A stretch of DNA of 64,000 nt from the NCBI RefSeq assembly GCF_900099685.1, contig NZ_FNDW01000002.1, positions 186,001 through 250,000 on the forward strand, read 5' to 3'. Positions within the stretch are counted from its first letter, which is position 1, and each line of letters opens with the position of its first letter. The notes beneath the pieces were generated by a model, which was not told the DNA's origin, did no database searches, and saw nothing but the letters and a program-made list of their open reading frames with translations. The DNA comes from Chryseobacterium taeanense. Its GTDB lineage: Bacteria; Bacteroidota; Bacteroidia; Flavobacteriales; Weeksellaceae. Positions 19,433-26,990 of this stretch are shown here, one piece after another. The position numbers and the translations under genes are program-made.

Positions 19433-19981
19433 TGCTTAGTTTTCTAAATTTTATATAGTTGTTATCGTACATGTTTAAAGGCATAGCTTATCCTGCATCC
19501 AAAAAATGTATGGATGAAACTTTATTTCAGCACCGGGTTGTTTTTAAAGCCGGTTTTCCTCAGCATCAGGTTTCTCGAAATGGGTCAGCAGCTTTTGCTT
19601 GTACTGATCTGCTTTCGATTCAGTGTAAAAGACGTTTGTCTTTTCGATTCATTTCTTTATTCCAAGAAATTGTAATCGTCGAAGCAATTTCGTTCAGATT
19701 AGTGTTTAAATTCATTGCTTCCTCATGAAGCAATACAATACTACATTCTTTTGTCCAATTATCCAAAAAAAATGTTAATAAAATTTAATAATTAGATTTA
19801 ATAATTTGATAATTAGTGTTTTGTATTTTTATTTTTAAAATCATTTTTAATGTTTCTTATTGAAACAATGGCTATGATTAACCAAATTTTTCCCCAAAAA
19901 CGATCACAATATGTCCCTTTTTAAGTTTTTTCAAAATTTTTACTAGATTTGTTTAAATAAAATTCTCCCTAATTTTTCCAA
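19433..19981. other. Divergent regulatory region of the glycan locus
   Basis: This 549-base gap separates the TonB receptor from the Nudix regulator. It holds a perfect 8-bp hairpin ATTGCTTC/GAAGCAAT (19714-19721 with 19727-19734). Two direct copies of ATTTAATAATT (from 19783 and 19796) could be operator half-sites. No credible gene is seen; the longest frames in it lack a start context and family features. Confidence 0.5.
19944..19951 (+). promoter_or_regulatory. Bacteroidota -7 element for the Nudix regulator
   Basis: TAGATTTG matches the TAnnTTTG consensus of the primary sigma factor and lies 30 bases before the ATG at 19982. A clear TTTG at -33 is not seen, so expression may need an activator. 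Confidence 0.55.
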
Positions 19982-20731
19982 ATGGATTCCAAACAAAAGA
20001 TTTTAGACAAGTCGAATGAACATAAAGAGTTTTTCTTACCCCATCTTTCTGCAGATCCTGTTATTTTCGGATTTGATCAGAATGAGTTGAAGGTTCTGCT
20101 TCTTAAAATGAATTACCGTAAACAATGGCTTTTACCCGGCGGGTACATCCGCAAAGATGAAGATCTTGATGAAGCGGTGGTAAGAATTTTAAAAGAAAGG
20201 GCCGGAATTACCGATGTTTACCTTGAAGAATTCGGTGTTTTTGGAAAAAAGAACAGGAGCGAGTTTTATTTCGAAGATTTTGATGAAACGCTCTTTCACA
20301 AACAAAGATTTGTTACAATAGGCTATTATGCGCTTTATAATCCGGACCGTTTTAAACTCATTGCGGATGAATACAGTGAAACCTGCGAATGGATCTATCT
20401 GAGCGAACTGTCTGAGATAGAACTGGCAATGGATCACAGAGATATTATTGAAAAAGCTTTATTGACATTACGAGAAAAGATTTCGCATAAGCCGATAGGA
20501 TATAATTTATTGCCTGAAAAATTCACACTTTCTGAGCTTCAGAAATTATATGAAGTGATACTAGGAAAAGAGCTTAACAGAGGAAATTTCTACCGAAAAA
20601 TTAAAAATCTTGGGATTCTGAAAAAATTGGATGAAAGACGAAAAGGAGGCGCGCATAAAGCACCAGATCTGTATTCATTTGATGAAGAAAATTATGCAAA
20701 AGCGCTGGAAAACGGATTAAGCAGCTGGTAA
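19982..20731 (+). CDS. Nudix-fold transcriptional regulator (NrtR/AraR-like) with degenerate Nudix box
   Basis: The 249-residue protein has an N-terminal Nudix fold and a C-terminal winged helix (about 165-249, LPEKFTLSELQKLYEVILGKE and NFYRKIKNLGILKKL). The Nudix box from Gly54 is degenerate: where active enzymes have REUxEExGU, this has RILKERAGI (68-76), so two metal-binding Glu are Ile69 and Arg73. That fits a sensor, not a hydrolase. Nudix-fold regulators in Bacteroidota control sugar catabolism (for example arabinose and xylose genes). It is divergent from the GH3 locus and probably controls it. Confidence 0.85.
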   Translation: MDSKQKILDKSNEHKEFFLPHLSADPVIFGFDQNELKVLLLKMNYRKQWLLPGGYIRKDEDLDEAVVRILKERAGITDVYLEEFGVFGKKNRSEFYFEDFDETLFHKQRFVTIGYYALYNPDRFKLIADEYSETCEWIYLSELSEIELAMDHRDIIEKALLTLREKISHKPIGYNLLPEKFTLSELQKLYEVILGKELNRGNFYRKIKNLGILKKLDERRKGGAHKAPDLYSFDEENYAKALENGLSSW

Positions 20732-20735
20732 TTTC

Positions 20736-21200
20736 ATGAAGACAAGTGCCGGAATTCTATTATTTAAAAGAGAAGAAGGAAATTTCTTTTACTTTCTTGT
20801 GCATCCCGGAGGTCCTTTCTGGAAAAATAAAGATCTGGGAGCGTGGTCTATACCTAAAGGAGAAGTTTCTGAAGGTGAAAATTTGTTGGAACGAGCCAAA
20901 ATAGAATTCGAGGAAGAGACAGGAAAAGGTGTTGATGGAGATTTTATTGAACTAAAACCCATCAGACAAAAAGCAGGAAAAACTGTTTTTGCATGGGCTG
21001 TGGAGGGAGATATTGAAACTTATGATATGAAAAGCAATGTCATAACGATAGACTGGCCACCAAAATCTGGCAAGACAATAGAGATTCCTGAACTAAACCG
21101 TTGGGAATGGTTTTCTTCTGATGAGGCAAAAAAAAGAATAAATCCCGCACAGGCAGGATTTATTTTGCAATTGGAAGAACTTCTTTCGGCTCAAAAATAA
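20736..21200 (+). CDS. Nudix hydrolase
   Basis: The 154-residue single-domain protein has an almost complete Nudix box from Gly42: Glu48, then IEFEEETG (56-63). Only the consensus Arg is replaced by Ile56; the metal-binding glutamates are kept, so it should be an active hydrolase of a nucleoside-diphosphate-X compound. The opening SAGILLFKREEGNFFYFLVHPGGP resembles diadenosine-polyphosphate hydrolase-like proteins, but substrates cannot be predicted. It follows the Nudix regulator by four bases and is probably cotranscribed with it, which gives an inactive and an active Nudix protein side by side. Confidence 0.85.
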   Translation: MKTSAGILLFKREEGNFFYFLVHPGGPFWKNKDLGAWSIPKGEVSEGENLLERAKIEFEEETGKGVDGDFIELKPIRQKAGKTVFAWAVEGDIETYDMKSNVITIDWPPKSGKTIEIPELNRWEWFSSDEAKKRINPAQAGFILQLEELLSAQK

Positions 21201-21202
21201 TT

Positions 21203-21436
21203 TTATCGATCGTTTTCTTCTTTTTTAAAGCTAACGACTTCATAGTTTTCGTCTGAGCAGTATTGTTGACAGCTTTCATCATTGAAGGATTCCGGAGATT
21301 TCAGAAAATCTTCAATAAATTTGGCGCTTTCATCGGTTTTGGATGGAGTTATAATCACATGAAAAAGGTTTAATACAGATTCATCAGCATTTTTCAGTGA
21401 TTCTTTTTTATGTTGCAGAGCTTCTTTAAAATTCAT
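21203..21436 (-). CDS. Small acidic hypothetical protein
   Basis: The 77-residue protein is soluble and acidic, with helices NFKEALQHKKESLKNADESVLNLF, a short strand HVIITPSKTDESAKF and a Cys pair (CQQYC). I recognise no family. It converges on the Nudix gene with a gap of two bases. Codon use and helical periodicity look real, but support is limited to this. Confidence 0.5.
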   Translation of the reverse strand: MNFKEALQHKKESLKNADESVLNLFHVIITPSKTDESAKFIEDFLKSPESFNDESCQQYCSDENYEVVSFKKEENDR

Positions 21437-21609
21437 AATAAAATATTTAAGTTTTTTGGCTAATGAATAAATTATGCCATCCTAAATAATCATTAATAAT
21501 GAGTAAATCTTTGTGGTATTGATTTTAAGAATGAATTCATCGATGGCTTAATTTTAGATGCAGGTTTTCACACTCAAACTAATTAAATTTAATACAATAA
21601 ACATGTGTT

Positions 21610-22224
21610 ATGAGCCAATTAAATCTGTTCGATGCGAGTGAATATTACAGGTTTCCTGAAGAACTGCTGGAATATACTGAAGATTTTTTAAGTGATAAAG
21701 AAGCATCTGAGCTTAAGGAAAAACTTCTTCTTGTAACACCCTGGAAGCAGAATACGCAGAAAATGTACGACAAAACGGTACTAACTCCGCGTTTAACGGC
21801 ATGGTATGGCGACAGTAGCAAAATGTATAATTTGGGAAATAATGATTTTACCGTGAATGAATGGTCGCCGGAATTACTTGCGTTGAAAGAAAAAATTGAA
21901 ACATATTCGGAGTATAAATTTAATTCTGTCCTGCTCAATTTGTATCGCGACGGAAATGATTCGGTAGCATGGCATCGGGATAAGGATAGTGAATTGGAAG
22001 AAAGGCCTGCAATTGCCTCGTTAAGCCTGGGGCAAGTGAGAAATTTTGATTTCAGAAAAGTTGATAACCATCAGCAAAAATACAGTCTTGCTTTGGGACA
22101 TGGCTCACTGTTGATTATGAAAGGTGATTTGCAGAAAGGTTGGGAACACCGTATTGCAAAATCATCCAGGCTAATGAAGCCCCGGATCAATCTTACGTTT
22201 AGATTTATTAAGGAAATATCATGA
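21610..22224 (+). CDS. AlkB-type Fe(II)/2-oxoglutarate dioxygenase, DNA alkylation repair
   Basis: The 204-residue protein belongs to the ALKBH2/3-like branch of AlkB enzymes, which demethylate 1-methyladenine and 3-methylcytosine in DNA. Iron ligands are visible as His122 and Asp124 in WHRDKD and His180 in GWEHRI. The 2-oxoglutarate-binding arginines are in RINLTFRF near the C-terminus, and the nucleotide-flip loop is likely PRLTAWYGD. It is monocistronic by spacing. No Ada-like regulator is next to it. Confidence 0.9.
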   Translation: MSQLNLFDASEYYRFPEELLEYTEDFLSDKEASELKEKLLLVTPWKQNTQKMYDKTVLTPRLTAWYGDSSKMYNLGNNDFTVNEWSPELLALKEKIETYSEYKFNSVLLNLYRDGNDSVAWHRDKDSELEERPAIASLSLGQVRNFDFRKVDNHQQKYSLALGHGSLLIMKGDLQKGWEHRIAKSSRLMKPRINLTFRFIKEIS

Positions 22225-22313
22225 AAAGAATTATTTTTTTAATTAAATGATATCGGCAATGTAATTTGGCAAAGAAATTGTCTATTGATACACAAAGCAT
22301 TAAAACATCAGCT

Positions 22314-22532
22314 ATGAATATTTCTTATTACGATTTTAAAAATATGCCTAATCAGGATCAATTCAGTTTAGTGATGAATGAAGGACGTATTATGAATGAA
22401 AGAACCGTTAATACGCTTAGATATGTTCTCTATGAAATTTCGCATTTTACCGTTGAAATGATTTATAATACCCAGAAAAATAAAGTGGAAGGGATTAACG
22501 TATTTCAAAATAAAGGAGCGTATTCAGTTTAA
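22314..22532 (+). CDS. Small hypothetical protein
   Basis: From the ATG at 22314 the product is 72 residues (MNISYYDFKNMPNQDQFSLVMNEG...). The frame stays open upstream to a TTG at 22266, but the ATG gives the MNISYYDFKNMP start that I recall for a small Flavobacteriia family. It is predicted alpha/beta with a C-terminal strand pair. No function is known. A strong terminator follows. Confidence 0.6.
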   Translation: MNISYYDFKNMPNQDQFSLVMNEGRIMNERTVNTLRYVLYEISHFTVEMIYNTQKNKVEGINVFQNKGAYSV

Positions 22533-22560
22533 TTACTATTAACAAATCAACATATACATG

Positions 22561-22583
22561 AGCAGCTTTTGGCTGCTTTTTTT
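22561..22583 (+). terminator. Rho-independent terminator
   Basis: The stem AGCAGC/GCTGCT (22561-22566 with 22572-22577) is followed by a T-run and ends the small hypothetical gene. Confidence 0.85.
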
Positions 22584-22988
22584 ATTGCATTAAAATTAAT
22601 ATTCAGAGGAATTTATTATCCATATAATTAATTTAGAAGGCAATTTTATGAAATTAATATGTAATTATTATTAAAAACAAAAAATCCTCAGAAAACTGAG
22701 GATAAAAACTAATAACCATGAAAACTCAAATTAAACATGAGTACTAGAATACATTAAAATATTATGCCAAATGATTTTCTTCAACGAAATTTTTAGTATT
22801 GTTTAACATAATTTAAGAAAAAATAATAATCTGATTAATTTGAAAAGGAAACAATTTTATCCAGAGTAAACTTTTACTTAATATTCAGATACTTTTATTT
22901 TATAATTTGAACATTAATCATGAAAATTTTAATTGTTTATGGCATAATAATAGGTGGTTTATAGACAACTAACCAAACCAATCACAAA
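22584..22988. other. Long spacer with an orphan hairpin and a nine-codon frame
   Basis: The spacer contains a perfect hairpin ATCCTCAG-AAAA-CTGAGGAT (about 22684-22703). About 20 bases later an ATG opens a nine-codon frame (MKTQIKHEY, from about 22719). The rest is A/T-rich with no gene I can support. The hairpin and mini-frame look like the leader of a small peptide gene that has decayed. Confidence 0.4.
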
Positions 22989-23984
22989 ATGGAATCTAAT
23001 AAAGAAATTCAACAAAGCCTTAGAGGGAAAACAGTGGTCATTACCGGAGGAAGCAGTGGAGTAGGCAGAGCAGCAGCAGAAGCCTTCGCTTTAGAGGGGT
23101 GTAATATCGTTGTAGCAGCAAGAGGAAAGGAAGCGCTGGACGAGACGATGTCTTTATGCAGAGATTTGGGAGTCGCTGCCTTAGGAGTACCGACGGATGT
23201 CTCTGTGGCTGCTGATGTGCAGAATCTTGCCAACAAAGCATTACAATTCAACGGAAGAATAGACATATGGCTCAATAATGCAGGGGTAATGGCAAGTGGA
23301 AAATTTGAAGAAATACCGATGGATATTAACGAGCAGGTTATAAAAACCAATCTTTTCGGATATATGCATGGCGCTTATAGTGTTTTACCTGTTTTTAAAA
23401 GGCAGAATGAAGGAATATTAATTAATAATGTTTCAATCGGAGGTTTTATGCCGGCACCTTACAGTGCGGTGTATTCTTCTACAAAATTCGGAATCCGTGG
23501 TATGATGGAATGTCTTCATGGTGAAATTTCTGATTTTCCAAATGTACATATCTGCAATCTTTATCCCCAAATCCAACGTTCTACGGGTAATATGCACTCT
23601 GCAAAATTTTCAGGACTGGATTTTAAAATTCCGCCATTTGCTTCAGATCCCAGAGATACGGCAGCTAAATTTGTAGAATTGGCAAAAAATCCCCAAAAGG
23701 AAATGTTTCCGGATATTACTTCGAGAATTCTCACCGGATTATATGGACTGTTCCCCAAACCGATTATCAATACAGCTTCGGCATGGATGAGACTTATGAT
23801 GAAACTAAAAAATGCACCCTCCGATTCAGGAAATGTTTTGGAACCTTCTTCAGAACCACACAGAATTTACGGTGAAACAATATTGCCGGTGCCATCAAAG
23901 AAAACACGTTTAGCGCTTATGGCAGGGCTTGGTCTCGGGCTTGCATTTATGTTTCTTAAAGTAAAATCTTCAAGCAAGGAGTAA
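22989..23984 (+). CDS. Short-chain dehydrogenase/reductase with C-terminal membrane anchor
   Basis: The 331-residue protein is a classical SDR: NAD(P)-binding TGGSSGVG (about 20-27), NNAGVM, and the catalytic YSSTK after an upstream Ser (NNVSIGG). The substrate is unknown. Beyond the usual 250 residues it has a Pro-rich linker and a single hydrophobic helix near the C-terminus (LALMAGLGLGLAFMFL), so it is probably tethered to the inner membrane. It stands alone, with a hairpin terminator after it. Confidence 0.87.
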   Translation: MESNKEIQQSLRGKTVVITGGSSGVGRAAAEAFALEGCNIVVAARGKEALDETMSLCRDLGVAALGVPTDVSVAADVQNLANKALQFNGRIDIWLNNAGVMASGKFEEIPMDINEQVIKTNLFGYMHGAYSVLPVFKRQNEGILINNVSIGGFMPAPYSAVYSSTKFGIRGMMECLHGEISDFPNVHICNLYPQIQRSTGNMHSAKFSGLDFKIPPFASDPRDTAAKFVELAKNPQKEMFPDITSRILTGLYGLFPKPIINTASAWMRLMMKLKNAPSDSGNVLEPSSEPHRIYGETILPVPSKKTRLALMAGLGLGLAFMFLKVKSSSKE

Positions 23985-24021
23985 AAAAAATAATTTAAAG
24001 TTTTATAACAAATAAAAATTA

Positions 24022-24054
24022 ATTCGGATAGACAGTAGATTTATCCGATTTTTT
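24022..24054 (+). terminator. Rho-independent terminator of the SDR gene
   Basis: The stem CGGATA/TATCCG (24025-24030 with 24042-24047) is extended by A-T pairs and followed by seven T. Confidence 0.75.
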
Positions 24055-24137
24055 TATCAAAAAGCCTCAATAATTTGATTTTAAAAATAATGTGTTAAAT
24101 TAACGTGTTATTGTATGCATAATTAATATTAAACTGG

Positions 24138-24145
24138 TATTTTTG
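24138..24145 (+). promoter_or_regulatory. Bacteroidota -7 element for the 599-residue gene
   Basis: TATTTTTG fits TAnnTTTG and lies 57 bases before the ATG at 24203. A TTG at 24111-24113 is 24 bases upstream, slightly longer than the usual spacer. Confidence 0.5.
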
Positions 24146-24202
24146 CACTAGTGAATGAGTTGATGGGAATTTAGGCATAAAATTATTTTAATCAATATCG
24201 AA

Positions 24203-26002
24203 ATGATCAAAAAGCCTTTACACAATTTCCATATTCCCGTAATGGGATTAGCGTACACCATAGACAGCCCTGTTCGTGTAGCGCAATACGGTATTTCATC
24301 CGTAGTGTCTATAATTGATGATGAGATTATAGAAAAAATGAAAAATTTTTACAGTACTAAATTCAACCTGAATTATGCAAGTATTTCTACAAGGGTTGAA
24401 GATTACCGTGCCAAAAGGATCACCGCTTATCTTGATATGCTGGATGACATCGTTAATGAAAAATTTGAAGCCTTTAAAGAAGAAATCTCAAAAAATAAAA
24501 CGGCTCTGATGAATTTTGTGGAAATGCTTCCCAACACATCAGAACTTACAGCAGGTTTACAGAATCTTCTAAACCAAAAAGAAGGAATTGCCTCATCGAT
24601 AAAAAGCTTTGTCGAAAAACATCTTTCCCCAGGAAGTATCGATGTCAATATCATGACAAAAGTCGATAAGGATAATTTTAAAAATCATCATCAGCTGCCA
24701 ACAATGTATAATGATGCTCATGCCTCGCTGCGCGGATTTGCGAAAAGCAGGCTCTCATCATCAATGGTTCTTTCTGCAGGAATGAATCCACGTTTATACA
24801 GCTATATTGAAGAATTTGATGACTTCTATCCGGATGAAAACGGAAATATTAAAAAGAAAATCATTCTTAAAGTCAGCGATTTCCGTTCGGCGATGGTTCA
24901 GGGGAATTTTTTAGCCAAAAAAGGACTTTGGGTTTCAGAATACAGGATAGAATCAGGATTAAATTGTGGAGGACATGCTTTTGCTACGGAAGGGCTTTTG
25001 CTTGGGCCAATTCTTGAAGAGTTTAAACAGAAAAAGCATGAGCTTGTAGAATCTGCACATGTGATGATGAATAAAATTCTCGAACAGAAAGGAAGATGTA
25101 CTGTAAACGAACTACTGGAAATGAAAATAACCGTACAGGGTGGAGTAGGAACTGCCGAAGAACATGAATTCCTTTTAAAGACTTATGATGTTGACAGTAT
25201 CGGTTGGGGATCACCTTTTCTGCTTGTTCCTGAAGCAACATCTATGGACAACGAAACCAGACAGCTTCTCACACAGGCAAAAGAAAATGATTTTTACATC
25301 AGTAATCTTTCGCCGCTTGGTGTTCCGTTTAATACCGTTAAAGGATCTTCCAATGAGGTTCTCAGACATGAAAAACAGGCCAGACACCGTTATGGAAGTT
25401 CCTGCCCCAAAAAGCTTCTTGCTTTAAGTAAAGAATATTCGCCGGAGGGAACTTGTACAGCATCAAAAAAATATCAGGATTTGAAACTCCATGAACTGGA
25501 GTCTGAAAGACAGGAAATATCACCAGAAATCTATCAAAAGAAAAAAGAAAATATCACTGAAAAAGCCTGTCTTTGTGTAGGGTTGGTAAATGCTGCCTAC
25601 ATTGAAAACGGGATTGAAATAAAAGGTGAAAAACAAGGGGTTGTTGTTTGTCCCGGGCCAAACCTGGCGTATTTCGATAAGGAAATTTCATTATCCGAAA
25701 TGGTAAAGCATATTTATGGAAAAACAAATGTTATTTCCCATAAAGCCAGGCCAAATATGTTTATTAACGAGATGAAAATGTACATCGATCATCTAAAGAA
25801 TGACATTAATAATTTCACGGGAAGCATCACGGCAGGTCAGATTAAAAAATGGAAAAATTTCAAAGAAAACCTGTTGAGTGGAATTAATTATTACGAAAAT
25901 CTTTTGGTAATTTCTGATTATTTCAAAGCAGATTTGAATATCAGATGTCATTTACAACACTATAAATTAATAGTATCCCAAATTATAATCCCTGAAAATT
26001 AA
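24203..26002 (+). CDS. Nitronate monooxygenase/FabK-like TIM-barrel protein with Cys-rich C-terminal region, uncharacterised
   Basis: The 599-residue soluble protein has no signal peptide. Pieces recall the FMN-binding enoyl-reductase/nitronate-monooxygenase barrel: IPVMGLAYTIDSPVRVAQYGISSVV at the N-terminus, NCGGHAF (Cys255, His258) and QGGVGTAEEHEF at about 311-322, followed by DSIGWGSPFLLVPEA. The C-terminal part has five spaced cysteines (401, 418, 456, 458, 483, the last in VVCPGPN), which could hold an iron-sulphur cluster. The family link is my reading of motifs and needs a profile search. The gene has its own promoter and no partner. Confidence 0.6.
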   Translation: MIKKPLHNFHIPVMGLAYTIDSPVRVAQYGISSVVSIIDDEIIEKMKNFYSTKFNLNYASISTRVEDYRAKRITAYLDMLDDIVNEKFEAFKEEISKNKTALMNFVEMLPNTSELTAGLQNLLNQKEGIASSIKSFVEKHLSPGSIDVNIMTKVDKDNFKNHHQLPTMYNDAHASLRGFAKSRLSSSMVLSAGMNPRLYSYIEEFDDFYPDENGNIKKKIILKVSDFRSAMVQGNFLAKKGLWVSEYRIESGLNCGGHAFATEGLLLGPILEEFKQKKHELVESAHVMMNKILEQKGRCTVNELLEMKITVQGGVGTAEEHEFLLKTYDVDSIGWGSPFLLVPEATSMDNETRQLLTQAKENDFYISNLSPLGVPFNTVKGSSNEVLRHEKQARHRYGSSCPKKLLALSKEYSPEGTCTASKKYQDLKLHELESERQEISPEIYQKKKENITEKACLCVGLVNAAYIENGIEIKGEKQGVVVCPGPNLAYFDKEISLSEMVKHIYGKTNVISHKARPNMFINEMKMYIDHLKNDINNFTGSITAGQIKKWKNFKENLLSGINYYENLLVISDYFKADLNIRCHLQHYKLIVSQIIIPEN

Positions 26003-26082
26003 AATAATACAAGCCTTCATATACATTTGAGGGTTTGTATTTCATTCATTTTTAAAGGTTGATAATGGACTATTAAAAATGT

Positions 26083-26113
26083 TTTGGCAATATTAAAATT
26101 TTTTTTATATTTG
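26083..26113 (+). promoter_or_regulatory. Consensus Bacteroidota promoter of tRNA-Ser
   Basis: TTTG (26083-26086), an exact 19-base spacer and TATATTTG (26106-26113) match the primary sigma-factor promoter of this phylum. The predicted start site is about 28 bases upstream of the tRNA. Confidence 0.88.
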
Positions 26114-26147
26114 CACCACTGAAAACGACGATATCATCGGAGTTTAA

Positions 26148-26235
26148 GGAGAGTTGGCAGAGTGGTCGATTGCGGCAGTCTTGAAAACTGTTGACTGTAA
26201 CAGGTCCGGGGGTTCGAATCCCTCACTCTCCGCCA
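26148..26235 (+). tRNA. tRNA-Ser (anticodon TGA)
   Basis: The acceptor arm GGAGAGT pairs with ACTCTCC and is followed by discriminator G and an encoded CCA (26233-26235). The anticodon stem GCAGT/ACTGT encloses the loop CTTGAAA, so the anticodon is TGA (reads UCA). A long variable arm and the GGTTCGAATCC T-loop confirm a class II serine tRNA of 88 bases. Confidence 0.96.
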
Positions 26236-26256
26236 GTTGGGAAACCAAAATAAGCT

Positions 26257-26293
26257 AAAACGCTGTAAACATCAATGTTTACAGCGTTTTTTG
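26257..26293 (+). terminator. Strong terminator of tRNA-Ser
   Basis: A perfect 14-bp stem (26257-26270 with 26277-26290), loop ATCAAT and a T-run directly after the tRNA. Confidence 0.92.
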
Positions 26294-26319
26294 TTTTAGT
26301 GCAGTATCAAAAAAAACCA

Positions 26320-26384
26320 AAATAGGTCACGATTTATATGACCTATTTCGTGTCCCATTCAAAAAATTACAAAAATGGGTCACG
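26320..26384. repeat. Two adjacent inverted repeats downstream of tRNA-Ser
   Basis: AAATAGGTCA pairs with TGACCTATTT (26320-26329 with 26339-26348). The directly adjoining CGTGTCCCATT pairs with AATGGGTCACG (26349-26359 with 26374-26384, one mismatch). The word GGTCACGA occurs in both. Position just behind a tRNA suggests recombinase-binding sites left by an integrated element, but no integrase and no duplicate of the tRNA end are in the window. The remaining bases up to 26578 hold nothing I recognise. Confidence 0.5.
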
Positions 26385-26578
26385 AAAAATCAAGGAAAAC
26401 CCGATCAATAGGTAAACGATATTGAGTGAAGTATAACTTATGATTTAAAATTAGTTTTATAAAATTATAAATGTAAGATTACAGAATTTAAATTTAATTT
26501 TGAAAGGTGATACTGTAATTTAGATTTTTCGGTATTGGCATTAGAAATATTGATTCTTTGAAATAATTTTTTGAAAAA

Positions 26579-26605
26579 TGTCCTCATTCCGGAAAATCAA
26601 TCGTC
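26579..26605 (+). promoter_or_regulatory. Candidate ECF42-type promoter of the DGPF-sigma operon
   Basis: TGTC (26579-26582) and CGTC (26602-26605) are 19 bases apart, 29 bases before the DGPF gene start. ECF42 sigma factors are reported to use TGTC-type -35 and CGTC-like -10 boxes ahead of DGPF genes. The match here is by eye and suggests autoregulation. Confidence 0.5.
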
Positions 26606-26633
26606 ATTAGAATGAACTTTAAATTTTTATAAA

Positions 26634-26990
26634 ATGAAAGAATTTGTTTTAATTTTCAGAAACAGCGAAAACGGCGGTGCTAAGCCATCCCCTGAGCAAA
26701 TGCAGAAATTATTAACCGACTGGATGGATTGGATGGGCAGCATCGCTGCACAGGATAAACTGGCGGATAAAGGTAATCGCCTTTCTATGAGCGAAAGCAA
26801 AACCGTAAAACCAGGTAATATTATCACAGATGGTCCTTATACGGAGGTTAAAGAATTTATTAACGGTTACATTATTGTGAGAACAGAAACCATTGATAAA
26901 GCTGTTGAGATTGCATCTGCTTGTCCGATTCTCAACATCGGAGGTAATGTGGAAGTGAGAAAAGTGGTAACGCCAGATGACCATAGCTAA
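26634..26990 (+). CDS. YCII-related (DGPF) protein
   Basis: The 118-residue protein belongs to the YCII/DGPF family: MKEFVLIFRNSE at the N-terminus, LTDWMDWMGSIAAQDKLADKGNRLS in the middle and the family motif as TDGPYTEVKE (DGPY instead of DGPF), then INGYIIVRTET and a C-terminal VEVRKV. The biochemical role is unknown; such proteins nearly always occur with an ECF42 sigma factor. Its last 14 bases overlap that sigma gene. Confidence 0.9.
   Translation: MKEFVLIFRNSENGGAKPSPEQMQKLLTDWMDWMGSIAAQDKLADKGNRLSMSESKTVKPGNIITDGPYTEVKEFINGYIIVRTETIDKAVEIASACPILNIGGNVEVRKVVTPDDHS

Noticed and set aside
19459-19728. 89-residue plus-strand frame upstream of the Nudix regulator
   Set aside because: No start context, no recognisable domain, and it crosses a hairpin in the control region.
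26148-26640. Integrated island at tRNA-Ser
   Set aside because: No integrase and no duplicate of the tRNA 3' end were found in the window; only the inverted repeats remain suggestive.
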